DNA of 64,000 nucleotides from Sarcocystis neurona (GCA_000727475.1 KL647300.1:1816276-1880275); one strand, 5' to 3'. Positions 13,901 to 24,774 are shown, counted from the first letter of the stretch. Notes: a model not told the origin generated them from the letters alone. Numbers and translations are program-made.

Positions 13901-16900
13901 AACCTCTGCTCCAAGGTGGTCTGCCGCTGCTGTTGCTGGCACTGTCGCTGTCTGCTGCTGCTGCTGAATCTGCTACAAAAACTGCGTTGCGCCGCTGGTG
14001 CCGCTGCTGTTGCTGCTGTCGCTACTTGTGGTGCTGCTGTTCCTGCTGCTGTTGCTACTCTCCCTACTGCGGTAGCTGCTGCTGTGCTGCTGCTGCCACT
14101 GTCGCTCCTGCTGCTGCTGTCGCTGCTGCTGCTGGTGTTGCTGCGCGTGCTGCTTTTGCATGTGAGGTGCTTGTCGCGCTGCCGTTGCTGCTGTGCGCAG
14201 TGCACCCTGGTGCGTTACCTGCTGTGGCTTTCTTGCTGTCTCTGCCGCTCCCCCCCGGTTGCGTCCCTTTGAATTTTCTCTTTTCCCTCTCCGTCACCCC
14301 ATTCGTCCCTCTCGTCTTCTCTCCCTGTTCTTCGTCGTCGTCTTCTCCCCGTCTCGTCTTTCGTGGCCGAAGAAAGCTGCTTCCGTGTCCTTGTAGCGGC
14401 AGTCAACACAACTTGGTAAACACGTCGACACGTGTGGGTGCATGTGCTGCGGCATCCTCGGTGTCTCCGTGTCTCTCCCTCGTCTCCCCTCGGTGTCCCG
14501 CCGCATCACTTTCTCTTCTTCGCTTTCTGCCGTTTTCTCTCTGACCTGCTGCCGCGCGCCTGTTCTTTCCCTTGGCCGCTGGTCGTCGTCTTTTCTTCCG
14601 TTTTCTTCGGCACCCGTTTCGGTGTTCTTTTCTGTCCGTCTCGGCCGCCGGACACTGCGCTGCTGTCCTCGGGGTCTCCTCTCCACGGCCACTCCTCCCT
14701 GCGTCCTCCCCTCTTTCTTCCTCGGCAGGATGGGCTACGCGCGGCAGCGGAGACCGTGCGAGTCACGGGCATCGACTTCCTCATCGTCCTCGGGTGGACG
14801 TTCTTGCATGCGGCGACTTTGTCAGAGTTGCTGGCGAAGGAGAAGGTCCCCGCGCGGGTCGTCAGCGTCGCAGCAGAAAGCGACTTCTCTCACTTTCTCC
14901 CTGCTGGCTGCCTTCACATTCTTAGGCACCTCACCGGCAAGCACGTCGTCGCCGGAGCGAAGACGCCAGGTACAGACAAAAAGCCAAAGACAGGGCAGCA
15001 CCCGTCCTTGAGAAGATTTCCCTTCTCTGCAGGTGTGCTGCTGCGCCGCACTTGCACTTTCTCCACACACATATTATCCAACTGTGGCCTTCTTTCAGGA
15101 AACCTCGGCTTCTCTCACTTCCTCGACGTACGTTGCTGTATGGCTTTCTCTGCCTTTCTCTTCGTATCCATGTGTGCGCATATATACATATTTATATACA
15201 TACACAACATTGCTGTATACGTCTCCCTCTCTTCTTATCCATGTATACACATATATATGGCTGTGGACGTCTCTCCATCTGTTACATATATGCGCATATA
15301 TATATGTATATGGTTGTATAGTTTTCTCCCTCTCGCTTTTCCTCCGTCTCCGCGTGTGTACACAGGCACGTGTACATACTATATGTAACATACATATTCT
15401 ATGTATGTGGCTTTCGCGTCGTTCCTACATACGAAACTGTAGCGATACGAAGATATGTATGACATTGTCTGTACGTGTGATTATATACTTCATATATACG
15501 TTCATATCTATATATATATATGTATACAGATAGATCTGCACGTGGGGACTGTTAGAGATGTAATTTGCATATCTCATAGTAGTTCCTGCGGCTCAGTCGT
15601 CGCGCTGCACCTGCGCGTCGCGTCAGCCTCTGTATACGTTTGCACGACGTCCGCTTGTACATAACGTATATGTGTATACATATTCCACACATACACACAC
15701 ATGCGTGGCCTTACATATACTGATACACATATTCTACGCATCGACACCTGTACGCGTATGGATGTATACGTATGTCTTCTACCCATCCACACACGTATGA
15801 TTACATCCATATAGGTATATTTATATACGTATATATATACTGCGCACCCACACATGTGTGTATACAGATACACACATACATGTATATATATATGTATATG
15901 GTTTGTATAAGTCGTCTCAAGGCAGAGACATTCTGTTTCTGTTTTGAGATCGTTTGTTTGTGTTCTGCGAGTGTGAAACCCGTTAGATCCATGTGAGGAA
16001 CGCTGTTCCCTCCCTTCTGCGTATCTCGTCTCTCCATATAAAGGCGTCGCAAAAACCACTCCGCTGCTCCTCCTCTGTGTGTCACTGCTGCTGCTGTGTG
16101 CGTGCGTGTGTGCCACTGCTGCTGCTGCTGGGGCTGCTGTATGTGTCGATACTGCTGCTGGTGTGTGTGTGTGTGTGTGTGTGTACCACTTCTGCCGCTG
16201 CTCCTGCGTGTTCCGCTGCTGCTGCTGTTGCATGTGCCACTGCTGCTGCCGTGTGTGTGCCACTGCTGCTGCTGTGTGTGTGCCACTGCTGCTGCTGCTG
16301 TGTCTGGCGCCGCTGCTGCGGCTATGCGTGTGCTACTGGTGCTGCTGCTGCAGCGTTTTGCTGTCCGAAGTTGGCTGCGGACCTGCTCGAGTTGGGTGGG
16401 TGCAGGCGTCTCGGGTTCGACACGCAGACGAAGGTTGCGGCAGAAATGATTGGTGAGAGAAAAGTATACGCGTCCTCTGTCTCGCCTGCGCAGGTGCATG
16501 TCTGTAGGACGTGCTCATCAATATAAAAGGTGCAGAAGTCTTGAATATCCGTCCACACACAGACACACAGACGGACAGAGACACATGTATCCTTGCGTAC
16601 TTCATAAGTAACATATCTGAGCATTCCGATGTACCTGGAAAAACGTGTACATTCACACACCTGTCTGCACGCGTTGTGTATCTCTCTACATATATATATT
16701 TTTGAGAAACACACACACCTCTGCGTCCCCACTCCTCTAGACATCTATCTATCTATCTATATATATATATATATATCTGTATATCTATACCTATAGGTAC
16801 ATATGCCTGTATAGACGTCTACACATATATATACATATACACATATACATATATATATACGTGTGTACGTACATATATGTATATACATGTATATGCGTGA

Positions 16901-19900
16901 ATACACGCACACATATATACGCATGTAGGTATATGTACATATCTCGTGTGAGTGGTAAGAAAGAGATGTATGGTGAATTGATCGTCGTTGCTGTTGGGCC
17001 ACGTGTGTCACGGCAAAAGGAAATATCGATACACGCGACTGATACAGACAAATCTGTCTCTCTCTACGTATACATACACACAGATATGCATGCACGTACA
17101 TATGTGTATATGTGGATGTTTACGTGTATGTGTACGTGGCTGCGCGTAGATGTAAGGTGGAAGTCTCTATCGATTCATGCGATTGATACATACAAATCTA
17201 TCTCCCTCTACATATACGTGCATGTATATATATGTCTGTATGTGTACATGGGTGAGTTAAGATGTAGGCATGCGTAATTTCAGACGGATGGAGAGACTCC
17301 CCTAAGCGTATACACACACATTTAGAAATACAGAGAGAGCGACGCCGACACAGCTGCGTAGGGACTCTTATAAAAAATCTGCTGCATTGTGCGTCGGCGT
17401 CAGCAGGTGAGCTTATGGCAAGAAGAAGGGAACGTCCTGCGGTGGGGAGGAGGGGCGTGAACAGAAGTCGAAAGCGCGACGGTCGAGACGTTAGCGAAGC
17501 GATGGGTCTGCGTCTCCTCTAAGCGGCAGCGTCTTCTGCCGCTGCTGCTGTGCCGCTTCTCTTCCTGCAGTTATAGTAGTAGGAGGAGTCGCAGCAGTTG
17601 TGGGGGCTTCCACGGTTCGCGTCAGATTGCTGCTGCTGCTGTTGCTGCTTCTCCTCACGAGGGAAGGCTCTTCCTTCTGCTGGAGTTCCTGGCGCGAGCT
17701 GTGACGCCTGTTTGTCCCTCCTTTTCTTCTGCTCTTCATGTGTATATGTATGTGTTTGTGTATATGCAACTGCGTCTCGGCACGAGGATATTCACACACG
17801 CGGACGTCCACAAAATATACGCATATGTATACTGGCACATACAGAGGAGGTACATGTGTGCCTATCAGTCGTATATGCATATATATATGTACTTGTATAT
17901 ATATATACATATATGAAAGTACACATACAGAGAGATACATGGGTGCCTATCAATCGCTCTTGTTTATGTGTGTATATATATATGTGTATATGTTCGTTGT
18001 ACTTGGTGCTCCTGCAGCAGCTGCTTCCCGGTTTTTGTGGACGCGTTTCGCCCTGGCGTGTGCGGGGGGTTTTACTTCAGTCGCGCTGCTGCTGCTCCTT
18101 TTCCTCCTCCTGTAGGGCGGGCCGGTTCGTGCTCCGGCTGCGTGTGCTGCTCCTCCTCTTGTAGGGCGGGGAAGCCTTCCTGCTGCCGCTGCTTCTGTGT
18201 CTCTTGCTGCGCGCATATGCGTCGATGTTGCTGCTCGTGTTGCAGTGCAGTGTTTGTGGTGGCTGTTGTCGCCGCTGGCTGCTGGACGCGTTGTGCAGTG
18301 CTGCTGCTGCGGCCCGATCTTTTCTTTCTCTTCAAGGAAACTTGGAGACTGACAGCAACAGCGCTGCGAAGTACTACTACTTCTGTGCGGTCGCCGGGGG
18401 GTGGGAAGCGGAGTGCGAGGCAGCTATTCAGACGCATCCCAACGTCGTCATTTCTACTCGGAAGTGGAAGGACCGTTCTCTGCAGGAACTCGTCAACGTG
18501 AGAAATGGCTGCTGTTGCTGCATGCGACAGACGAAGAAGCCGGAGAAGACGACGCGGAGGAGAATGAGACACAGAAAAAAAAGAGAAAAAAGCCAAAACC
18601 CAGTAGTATAGGTGCAGAAGAAGGAAGAGCAAGAGCAGCAGGAAGAGAAATTAAAGGAGGAGAAACGTTCCTGCTGCTGCACGAGACTGAAGTGTACACG
18701 CACGTCATAGTAGGAGGAGGACAAGAAGAAGGCGACACAGAAGCACTTCGCTTGCTGCACAAGAGCGAGGTGTACATACACTCGAAACTCTGCAGCAGCA
18801 GAGAGAGCTCTACAGACAGCAACGCATGTGTATGTATGTGTCCGTGTGAACACGCCCTGTGTCTCCGTCTCTGTGTGTGCGTACACATCTCTCTTCGTAT
18901 AGAGAGACGGGGATGGAGGGCGAAACCGGTGTTTTTCCCAGGTGAGTACGCTGCAGCAAACAGGGAAGGGTGTTCGCAGACGTGTCTGCAGGCAGCTACA
19001 GAGAAGCCTCTTTTCCTTGTCTTGAAGGTGGCTCGCGGGTGGCACGTTCGCGCGTGCATGCAGTGGGGTAGGAGGGGGGCGAAGGACGCCAGGAGGACCC
19101 CGCTTTCTCGTTTTCTTCTTCTCCGTGTCACAGGAATCGCAAATACTGACACACACGACTTTACCGAGGGACAGAAACGTTGTTATACACACGTGCGTAA
19201 ATGTGGGCACGTACATATGGAGTGTAATTCTACGTGTAGATATACTCACACATAAGTGTATATATGTGTACTGGCAGCAGCCACCGCCTTCGTGGTGGGT
19301 AGAAGAGAAGGCGCGGGAAGGGACTTCTTTTCGTGTTTGCATGCACCGTAGACGACGAAACGCACGCAAGTATATCAACGTGTGCATGCGTCGCTCCTCA
19401 CATACACACAGAGCCGGTTTCCAGCCGGCTGGGCACTTCTTTCTTAACAAACGCTGCACCGGCACTCTCGTATGACTCGTGGACTGAGCGAGGAGGAACG
19501 CGCAGCTAGAAACACGTGTGGACCCTGTGTTTACGCACGAGGGCAGCAAAACTGCTGTCTCCGTCTTCCCCTGAAGAGGTCGACGCTCCCTTTCTCTACA
19601 TATATATATGTGTAGGTTGTACCCCTCCAATTTTGGTTGGGCAGATGGAAACGAAGAGGCGTTGCCCCGACGTGCAACCCTTCCTTCTCGTCTTCCCACG
19701 CACGCAATGTCTTCCATATATATTTTTGTTGCTCTGCGTATATATACATATATATGTATACATACGTCGTTATGACTCCGTATATATGTATATACATAGA
19801 TACAAATATATATACATATATATGTAGTTACTACTCTCTCTCTATACATATATATACGTATACACCCACATATATATACGAAGGAAGACGCATACGTATA

Positions 19901-22900
19901 CGTCGACCGACAGAAGTACTTCAGTTTCCTCACACATACGTGTCTAAGAGATATTCGCGCGCACGTCATATTTTCTGTCTGCTGCTCCTTTCTTCTCTCT
20001 GTGGATATGTATGGAGAGAAAAGGAGACGACGCTCTTGTATATGCCCACATGCGTATATATATGTGGATGCGGGAAATCCGTAGGTACAAGTATATCTGC
20101 TGACATTGGCATCTGTATGTATGTGAGTACGTCCACGTGTGTATATATTTATATATATATATATATGTATATGTGTGTATGTGTGGTTGACAGCTGGTCG
20201 AAAGAGCAACACGGTGTAAATTTGTGCGTATGTCCTACTTCTCCGATGATTACTTCGTCAGTCCTTCCTGTCGCATGGATGCGGACGTCTGCGGCTTTCA
20301 CCAGCTGGGGGAAGATGGACGTATTTATCACAAGTGTATCTGCCGGCGTATATATATGTATATGTATAGATATGTGCGTAGGAGTATGTGTATGGCCTGG
20401 AAGATACATCTGCCTATATACCAGTATAGACCTATATATACATATATATGTGTATGGATATGTGTGTGTAGGAGTGTGTGTATGGCCAGGAAGATACATC
20501 TGCGTATATACCCGTATACGCCTGTGGATACACACATTTGTGGGCAAGTACGTTGGATTACCTGCGGCAGCGAAGATCTCCAGGGACGTCTACGTCTGTA
20601 CGCCCGTGTGTATTTTCGTATATATGCCTAAGTATGGATCTGCGCATGTGTGCCGATGGAGATCTACCAGGAAGTATACATATATATGAACACTCGTACG
20701 CAACTCACATATATAAGATAGACGTCTTATAAATGTATATATATATATTAGAAGGAAAGGTCTGTAGAACAGGAAGATAAGTGGGGAAGGCCCTTTTTTT
20801 CTCTCTGCATGCGTCCCGCTTTTTCTCTTCTTCTGCGTCGCATTCACACCTGGACGCGTGCCAAGGAGGCATGTGTCATCTCTCTATGTGCGTGTGTATA
20901 TGTCTGGGCAGTTCCTTGTAGACGTCGTGAAGCAGCGCGCGGCGTTGAAGAAGAACTTCGGCGTGGTCGTCGTCAACCAGGACTTTTTTCTCCTCCACAA
21001 AGATGTGAGTTCCCTCGCATCGCGCTCTCCGTATATATATATATATATGCATATCACGTATATCTATATATATATATGTATATATGTAGTCTCCCGCTGC
21101 TGCACCTGACTACGACATGTGTGTACATCTGCGACGGTGTCCGGCGGAGAGGTGTCTGCTGCCGACCCGCTTGGGACTGGGCTTCTCTGTACATGCATTT
21201 GTGCGCGTGTTTATCTGCGTAGACGTGACTTGGCGTGCGCCTCTAGAGAAGGAAGAAATCCACGTGTGGAAGAGGAGTACTTTCACTCTGGGCGTCGGCC
21301 TGCACGTGTGCGTCTCTGCAGGTCCCTGTTCGTGCTGCTGCTGCTGCTCCTGCCTCGCACGGGGACGCAGGGTACACTGCCGGGACGCGGAGGCTAAATT
21401 TTGCTGGCGTGTACGGGATGCGTGATGGATGACGCAGCATGTGCGCAAGGCGTGCGGACAGAGAGAAGCTCCTGTGTTTTGCTGCGTATTCGTGTTGAAG
21501 CGTGGCCTTTCCTGCTGAGCTGCTCTGCTTCCCTGCGCCTCCTCATTACCCTCCTTACGAAGAAGTCCGCAGCGGCAGCAACTTCTTCGCCGTCGTTTCT
21601 CCTTCGCCTGCTTCCGCGCTTCTTGCTGCGAATGTGCCACCGTGCCGCTTTCCTCCTGGTGATTCTCTTGCTACGCTTCGCTGCAGCTGCTGCTTTTGCG
21701 CTGCTCCTGCAACTCCTGCTGTTTCACCGCCCACTCGCTTGCTGCTCCTGCTGCTCCCCCTTCGTGTGTCTGTTTCTCCTGCTCTCCTGTCGTTTGCTGC
21801 CGTTGTCGCCGCTATCGCTGCCGCTGCTGCTATCGCTGGTAGTGCAGCTGTTGTGGCTGCTGCTGCTGCTGTTGTCGCTAGTGTTGCCGTTATCGCTGCT
21901 GGTGCTGCTGTGATCGCTGCTGTTGCTGCTGTCGCTGCTGCATGTGGTGGTCGTATGCTGCTGCTGTTGTGTGTGATGGCGCCGCACGTGCAGCTGCGCC
22001 ACGTCGCGGTAGAACTCGACACGGCGCTGCGGAAGCTGCACCATGAGCAGCAGCAGCACGGGAAGGAGCTGACGACGGAGAAGGACAGACACGAGTTGCT
22101 GCAGCACCTGTCTCCTGCAGCGCAGCAGACGTTTTCTCTGCTGCCGAGCGCGTTCCAAAAGAAATTAGTATCTTCCCTCGTCAAGCACCCGTACCCCAGG
22201 GGCTTGCACAAATTTCCTACGCATGAGCTGCTAACTTATCTGGTAGGAAGGCGAAACAGAGGTTGGCAGAAAGACGAGGAGTGGAAGAACAAAAGGACGA
22301 CGGGGAAGGGCAACACACAAAAAATTGGGAAGCCCAGCAGCGTGTGCGACTGCTGTCTCCTCCGCGGAAGGCTGCAGCTTCTCCTCTGCTGGCAACTGCT
22401 GCCGCTGCTCCTCCACTCCTCAGGTTGACGCATGCTGCTGGCTTTCTTCTACTTCACACGATCCGGCTCTCTGCCCCTTCCCTTCCGCTGCTGCTCTTCA
22501 CTGCCAGGTGCCGCTCCTGCAACACCCGAGACGCGCTGCTGTTGCAAGGGACCCGCAGCTGGGGGTCCTGCCGAGCGCTGCTGCTGCGCCTCCTGTGGCT
22601 GCTGCTGCGCGCATCGTGGCTGCTGCTCTCCTGCTGCGGAGACACGTGGTTCTGCTGCTGCAGTTGTCGACCGCATTTTAAGCGTCTCCTGCTGCTGAGA
22701 AAACACTCTTCTGCGTTAGCGTCAACGTGCTGCTGCTGCTGCTGCTGCTCTGGCGAGTGCCTGCGCGTGTCCCGATGCTGCGGGTGGCGGACTACGTGTA
22801 TCCGCTGTGGATGTTGCCGAATCAAAGGAGCAGCTGCTCGTGCGTTGGTTCCTCCTCCTCTGTTGCTGCTGCCGGAACAGCTCCTGCTAGTGCTGAAGGA

Positions 22901-24732
22901 AACAGTCGGTGAATGAACCCCGTACTAACTGTACGTTCGTTGCCGTCGTGTTCTGCTCTTTTTGCTGCTGTGCTGCTCGTATTGCTGCTGCTGGTGCTGT
23001 GCTGCTCTTCCTGCTAATGCTGCTGTGCTGCTCTTCTTCCTAATGCTGCTGCACCGCTCTTGCTGGTGCTGCTGCTGTGTTGCTGCTCCCGCGTCGGTGC
23101 CGCTTACGCTGCTGCTGGGCTACTGTTGCTGCCACTGCTGCTGCTGGTGTGGTGACCCCGCGCAACAGGTGGGGGACGAACTGAAGAAGGAGAAGGCGGA
23201 GGGGCGTTACTCGGGTACCTTTTCTCCTGTTTGCTTCGAGTTCAGCAGCGCAGTAAGTTCTTCATTATGTTCGCCAGTCGTTCTGGCTTACGTAGGGAAA
23301 ATGGCTGCAAGTGAGCCTACGTAAAACAGTCGTGTGGCCGAGCAAAGGAGAGACAGTAAAGTACATATATACTTATATACATATATATGTATATAATACT
23401 CTAATGGTGGGAGTACGCGCGGGTGTCACAGCAGGAAGAGGTGTATACGTGCGTATGCATGTCAATCTATCTGCACCTATCGATCTATCTATTTCTCTAC
23501 CCCTGTGTACATATACAGCAAGGATAGATACGTGTGCGTGTACGCATATTTATCTATCGGTATCTATATGTATGTGTATGTAACAGCAAGGAAACATTTA
23601 TATGTATGCATGCATACCTATCTATCTATATCTATATATATATCTATCTATGCCTACCTATATCTATCTCTGCCTATCTCTCTATATATCTGTCTATATC
23701 TATCTATGCCTATCTATATCTATCTATATCTATCTATGTCTAACTATATATATATATATATCTACATCTATATCTCTCTCTATATATACATGTATATATA
23801 TGATCACGTGCTTTTTCGGCAGTCGTGAAGGAAATAAAGCTTATTTTACATGAGAGTTCTTAAGTGAAAAAGGACACGTCCTTACATACGTAGGTTTACT
23901 TATGTATACACGTATGTGTGTCTCTCACTCCGTGTGTATGTGGCTGTTAGGACGGTGAGTTTGCTTGATTGCCGGATCTGCCGTTCTTCAGGGTAGAGCA
24001 GCAATGAACGAAGAAGCAGAGAAACTGCTGTGTTTGTCTTCGTCACGTTCCCGTGTCTTCAATGAGACTCTGACATTTGTTTGTTGTGCCTTTTGAACTG
24101 CTGCTTCACCCTCCCCACTTCTATTTCCTTTCCTCTCTGTTTTTCGGTCGTTTTCTGGTGAGTTCGGTTTCCCCTACTGCGGCTCTGCTCGTTGCTTGCG
24201 CTGTTGACATCTTCCTTTGCAGCTGTCCTCATCGTTCCCGTCGTATCACGACTGCAGCATGGGACTGGTGCTCGGGCAGTTGGCGGTCCTCGCAGGCACT
24301 GCGCATGCACTGCCATCGCATGCGGTACACGTGTCGATTCGGAACCCGGCCGCGGCTCCGACCCAGTGGGAGCCCCAGGTGCGCCCGACCGCCGTCCTGG
24401 CCGCGCAAGCCCACTGCCTGCACGTCGCGAGCGAGGAGACAGGCTCCGGGACGGGAACAGCCAAAGCGGAGCACGGCGCAGCAGCAGGTGCTGCTGCCGA
24501 CGAGCTTTTCTGCTTGGCAGACGGCTGCGCGGGGAAGCTGGACAGTGCGGTGGCGCGGCTCGTCGAGCAAGGCATGCAGCCGCAGCAGCAGCAGGACCAA
24601 CAGCAGAAGGAGGAGGGAGGGGGATGGACGACCGACGAAAAGTACTGCAATCCCGGACCGCTGCAGTTTGGGAATCCCGCAAAGGATTTCTGCATCTCGC
24701 TTGCGCTCTGGGAGGCGACGCACGGTCTGTAA
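1690..24732 (+). CDS. PFP: Pyrophosphate-dependent phosphofructokinase, fused two-domain form (5' end incomplete)
   Basis: Cytosolic glycolytic enzyme that phosphorylates fructose 6-phosphate using pyrophosphate. Sixteen exons can be joined: 1690-1911, 3428-3697, 5294-5447, 6052-6147, 7235-7374, 8395-8550, 9521-9715, 11717-11902, 12931-13713, 14729-14969, 16354-16452, 18337-18497, 20912-21004, 21994-22242, 23169-23252, 24223-24732 (TAA). All junctions are GT-AG and phase-compatible, giving about 1212 codons, close to what I recall for the double-domain Toxoplasma enzyme. In visible numbering the N-terminal half has [10 protein letters not shown] (55-64), IIGGDDSNT (146-154), PKTIDGD (176-182), MGRSAS (225-230) and [10 protein letters not shown] (285-294). 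GGDD with PKTIDGD marks the pyrophosphate-dependent type. A second PFK domain starts near residue 656 without these catalytic motifs. No ATG precedes residue 1 in frame (TAG at 1687-1689), so at least one upstream exon is missing. Alternative exons around 14729-14969 are possible. Confidence 0.95.
2270..2510 (+). repeat. Dispersed repeat, copy A (PFP intron 1)
   Basis: About 200 bases that align with 4345-4585 in the next intron. Shared landmarks in the same order are TATAGGT..GTCTATGTAG, TTTCTTC.TCCTCCTGCG, GCTGTGCTGCC, GACACTC..CTCTGTGGAAA and AGACGTACCA. By eye the match is roughly 70%. No ORF or terminal inverted repeat was seen. Confidence 0.6.
3428..3697 (+). CDS. PFP: PFP exon 2
   Basis: 90 codons between acceptor GCGCAG and donor GTGAGT. 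It encodes [11 protein letters not shown], then the region ending [11 protein letters not shown]. The second Asp of GGDD is the residue that favours pyrophosphate over ATP in this family. Confidence 0.95.
4345..4585 (+). repeat. Dispersed repeat, copy B (PFP intron 2)
   Basis: Diverged partner of the repeat at 2270-2510. It has an extra ~25 bases between the CTCTGTGGAAA block and the AGACGTACCA block. The copies flank exon 2 in direct orientation. Confidence 0.6.
4955..5260 (+). repeat. CTG/GCT trinucleotide tract, PFP intron 2
   Basis: Interrupted (CTG)n on the + strand leading to the exon 3 acceptor. It produces long open frames rich in Leu, Cys and Ala that are not coding. Confidence 0.8.
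5294..5447 (+). CDS. PFP: PFP exon 3
   Basis: 51 codons plus 1 base (phase 1), after a CTG-rich intron ending ATGCTGCAG. It carries the catalytic loop [10 protein letters not shown] and the substrate segment [11 protein letters not shown], both typical of the catalytic half of PFP. Confidence 0.95.
6052..6147 (+). CDS. PFP: PFP exon 4
   Basis: 96 bases joining phase 1 to phase 1, donor GTAAGG. It encodes [12 protein letters not shown] and [11 protein letters not shown]. The MGRSAS Arg contacts fructose 6-phosphate in characterised PFPs. Confidence 0.95.
6160..6830 (+). repeat. Purine-rich strand-asymmetric tract, PFP intron 4
   Basis: About 650 bases in which the + strand is mostly G and A (GAGGGAG, GAAGAAGAGG, GGGGGAGAC repeated irregularly). 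Long open frames on both strands here are composition effects. Confidence 0.8.
7235..7374 (+). CDS. PFP: PFP exon 5
   Basis: 140 bases from phase 1 to phase 0. It encodes [19 protein letters not shown], the conserved strand and loop near the sugar-phosphate site. Confidence 0.95.
7925..8290 (+). repeat. TCTC/TATC/TA microsatellite cluster, PFP intron 5
   Basis: Alternating runs of (CT)n, (TATC)n and (TA)n with recurring ACGTGCGTGC spacers every 60-90 bases, so it is a degenerate higher-order repeat rather than one simple array. Confidence 0.75.
8395..8550 (+). CDS. PFP: PFP exon 6
   Basis: 52 codons, acceptor TCTGTAG, donor GTGAGT. It encodes a helical linker beginning [14 protein letters not shown] and ending DRDPHGNVQ, matching the PFP-specific insertion that follows the [10 protein letters not shown] strand. 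Confidence 0.85.
9521..9715 (+). CDS. PFP: PFP exon 7
   Basis: 65 codons, acceptor CTGCCGCAG, donor GTAGGT. It encodes [20 protein letters not shown] and [12 protein letters not shown], recognisable as the PFP segment equivalent to 'HFFGYEGRCGLPSNFD...YALG'. Confidence 0.93.
9983..10440 (+). repeat. GGAGACAG-type minisatellite, PFP intron 7
   Basis: Roughly 450 bases of imperfect 8-mers based on GGAGACAG/GGAGACGG, interspersed with ACATGGAGGCACAGAG. A longer segment containing GAGAGAGACAGAGAGACATG recurs at about 10110 and 10355. The antisense 300-residue Ser/Pro/Leu/Cys frames are artefacts of this array. Confidence 0.9.
11717..11902 (+). CDS. PFP: PFP exon 8
   Basis: 62 codons, acceptor GTCCAG, donor GTACGC. 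It encodes [12 protein letters not shown] and [17 protein letters not shown], matching the PFP stretch with 'GGTPLT.MM' and 'PFKVF' near the end of one domain. Confidence 0.93.
12931..13713 (+). CDS. PFP: PFP exon 9 (domain linker and start of second PFK domain)
   Basis: The largest exon, 261 codons, acceptor CCGTCTGCAG, donor GTAAGA. It finishes the first domain ([18 protein letters not shown]), runs through a low-complexity Ala/Gly/Leu linker of more than 100 residues, and opens the second domain with [20 protein letters not shown]. The open frame continues past the donor into CTG-repeat intron (Leu/Cys/Ala runs), which is not coding. Confidence 0.9.
13735..14215 (+). repeat. CTG trinucleotide tract, PFP intron 9
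   Basis: Dense interrupted (CTG)n directly after the donor of exon 9. It stays open in the exon 9 frame, so an automatic ORF call would wrongly extend the exon. Confidence 0.85.
14729..14969 (+). CDS. PFP: PFP exon 10
   Basis: 80 codons plus 1 base. It encodes [20 protein letters not shown] and [14 protein letters not shown]. It occupies the position of the GGDDSNT and TIDGD motifs of domain 1, and both are absent. Its 3' part (from about 14885) is pyrimidine-rich and contains an internal TTCTTAG, so a shorter exon with an extra small intron cannot be excluded. Confidence 0.75.
16075..16353 (+). repeat. CTG/GTGTGT tract, PFP intron 10
   Basis: Interrupted (CTG)n with recurring GTGTGTGTGCCACTGCTGCTG units about 30 bases long. 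The last CTG run forms the exon 11 acceptor. Confidence 0.8.
16354..16452 (+). CDS. PFP: PFP exon 11
   Basis: 99 bases, phase 1 on both sides, after a CTG tract ending GCTGCTGCTGCAG. It encodes [14 protein letters not shown], which aligns with [13 protein letters not shown] of domain 1. Confidence 0.85.
16990..17215 (+). repeat. Duplicated segment, PFP intron 11
   Basis: Two related copies about 150 bases apart share ATCGAT.CA.GCGA.TGATACA.ACAAATCT.TCTC...TCTAC.TATAC. No coding content was seen. Confidence 0.5.
18337..18497 (+). CDS. PFP: PFP exon 12
   Basis: 161 bases from phase 1 to phase 0, acceptor CTTCAAG, donor GTGAGA. It encodes [17 protein letters not shown] and [10 protein letters not shown], matching the [22 protein letters not shown] segment of domain 1. 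The sugar-phosphate motif MGRSAS has become AGGWEA. Confidence 0.93.
20370..20530 (+). repeat. Tandem duplication, ~85-bp unit, PFP intron 12
   Basis: Two copies of a unit containing GTGTATGGCC.GGAAGATACATCTGC.TATATACC.GTATA. A weaker third copy may follow near 20650. Confidence 0.65.
20912..21004 (+). CDS. PFP: PFP exon 13
   Basis: 31 codons, acceptor TGGGCAG, donor GTGAGT. It encodes [19 protein letters not shown], the counterpart of [15 protein letters not shown] in domain 1 but without the PEGLIE motif. Confidence 0.9.
21600..21975 (+). repeat. CTG/GCT tract, PFP intron 13
   Basis: Interrupted (CTG)n and (GCTGTTGCT)n before exon 14. It yields open frames of Leu or Ala/Val that are not coding. 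Confidence 0.8.
21994..22242 (+). CDS. PFP: PFP exon 14
   Basis: 83 codons, acceptor ACGTGCAG, donor GTAGGA. It is a helical, Gln/His/Leu-rich segment ending [10 protein letters not shown]. It corresponds in place to exon 6 of domain 1. Confidence 0.88.
22430..23168 (+). repeat. CTG tract, PFP intron 14
   Basis: About 740 bases dominated by interrupted (CTG)n, with a purer run near 22730-22750. It ends just before exon 15. Confidence 0.8.
23169..23252 (+). CDS. PFP: PFP exon 15
   Basis: 28 codons, acceptor CAACAG, donor GTAAGT. It encodes [12 protein letters not shown] and [10 protein letters not shown], the short segment before the last domain strand in PFP alpha-type halves. Confidence 0.85.
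23460..23800 (+). repeat. TATC/TA microsatellite, PFP intron 15
   Basis: Interrupted (TATC)n with GCC variants, grading into (TA)n. Stop-free stretches rich in Ile, Tyr, Leu and Ser follow from the 4-base period. Confidence 0.85.
24223..24732 (+). CDS. PFP: PFP exon 16 (3' end)
   Basis: 169 codons and TAA, acceptor CTTTGCAG. It begins [20 protein letters not shown], the PFP segment equivalent to 'PSxFDCxLAYxLG'. It contains a Gln/Glu-rich insertion encoded by CAG/GAG repeats (about 24575-24625) and ends near [17 protein letters not shown], a typical PFP C-terminal region. Confidence 0.92.
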   Translation: MSSSFPSYHDCSMGLVLGQLAVLAGTAHALPSHAVHVSIRNPAAAPTQWEPQVRPTAVLAAQAHCLHVASEETGSGTGTAKAEHGAAAGAAADELFCLADGCAGKLDSAVARLVEQGMQPQQQQDQQQKEEGGGWTTDEKYCNPGPLQFGNPAKDFCISLALWEATHGL

Positions 24733-24774
24733 TTGTGCTGCTGCTGCTGCGGAGAACGGAGACGGGCATGAAGG

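Noticed and set aside
12868..14544. 558-codon + strand frame taken as one exon
   Set aside because: Only 12931-13713 matches PFP. The rest is CTG-repeat intron after a good donor at 13714, and the protein resumes at 14729.
18428..20212. 594-codon - strand frame
   Set aside because: Runs antisense through PFP exon 12 and through TA/TATG microsatellites; Tyr/Ile/His/Thr bias without any domain.
1690..24732. ATP-dependent phosphofructokinase as an alternative name
   Set aside because: GGDDSNT and PKTIDGD in domain 1 and the double-length chain are the pyrophosphate-dependent pattern.
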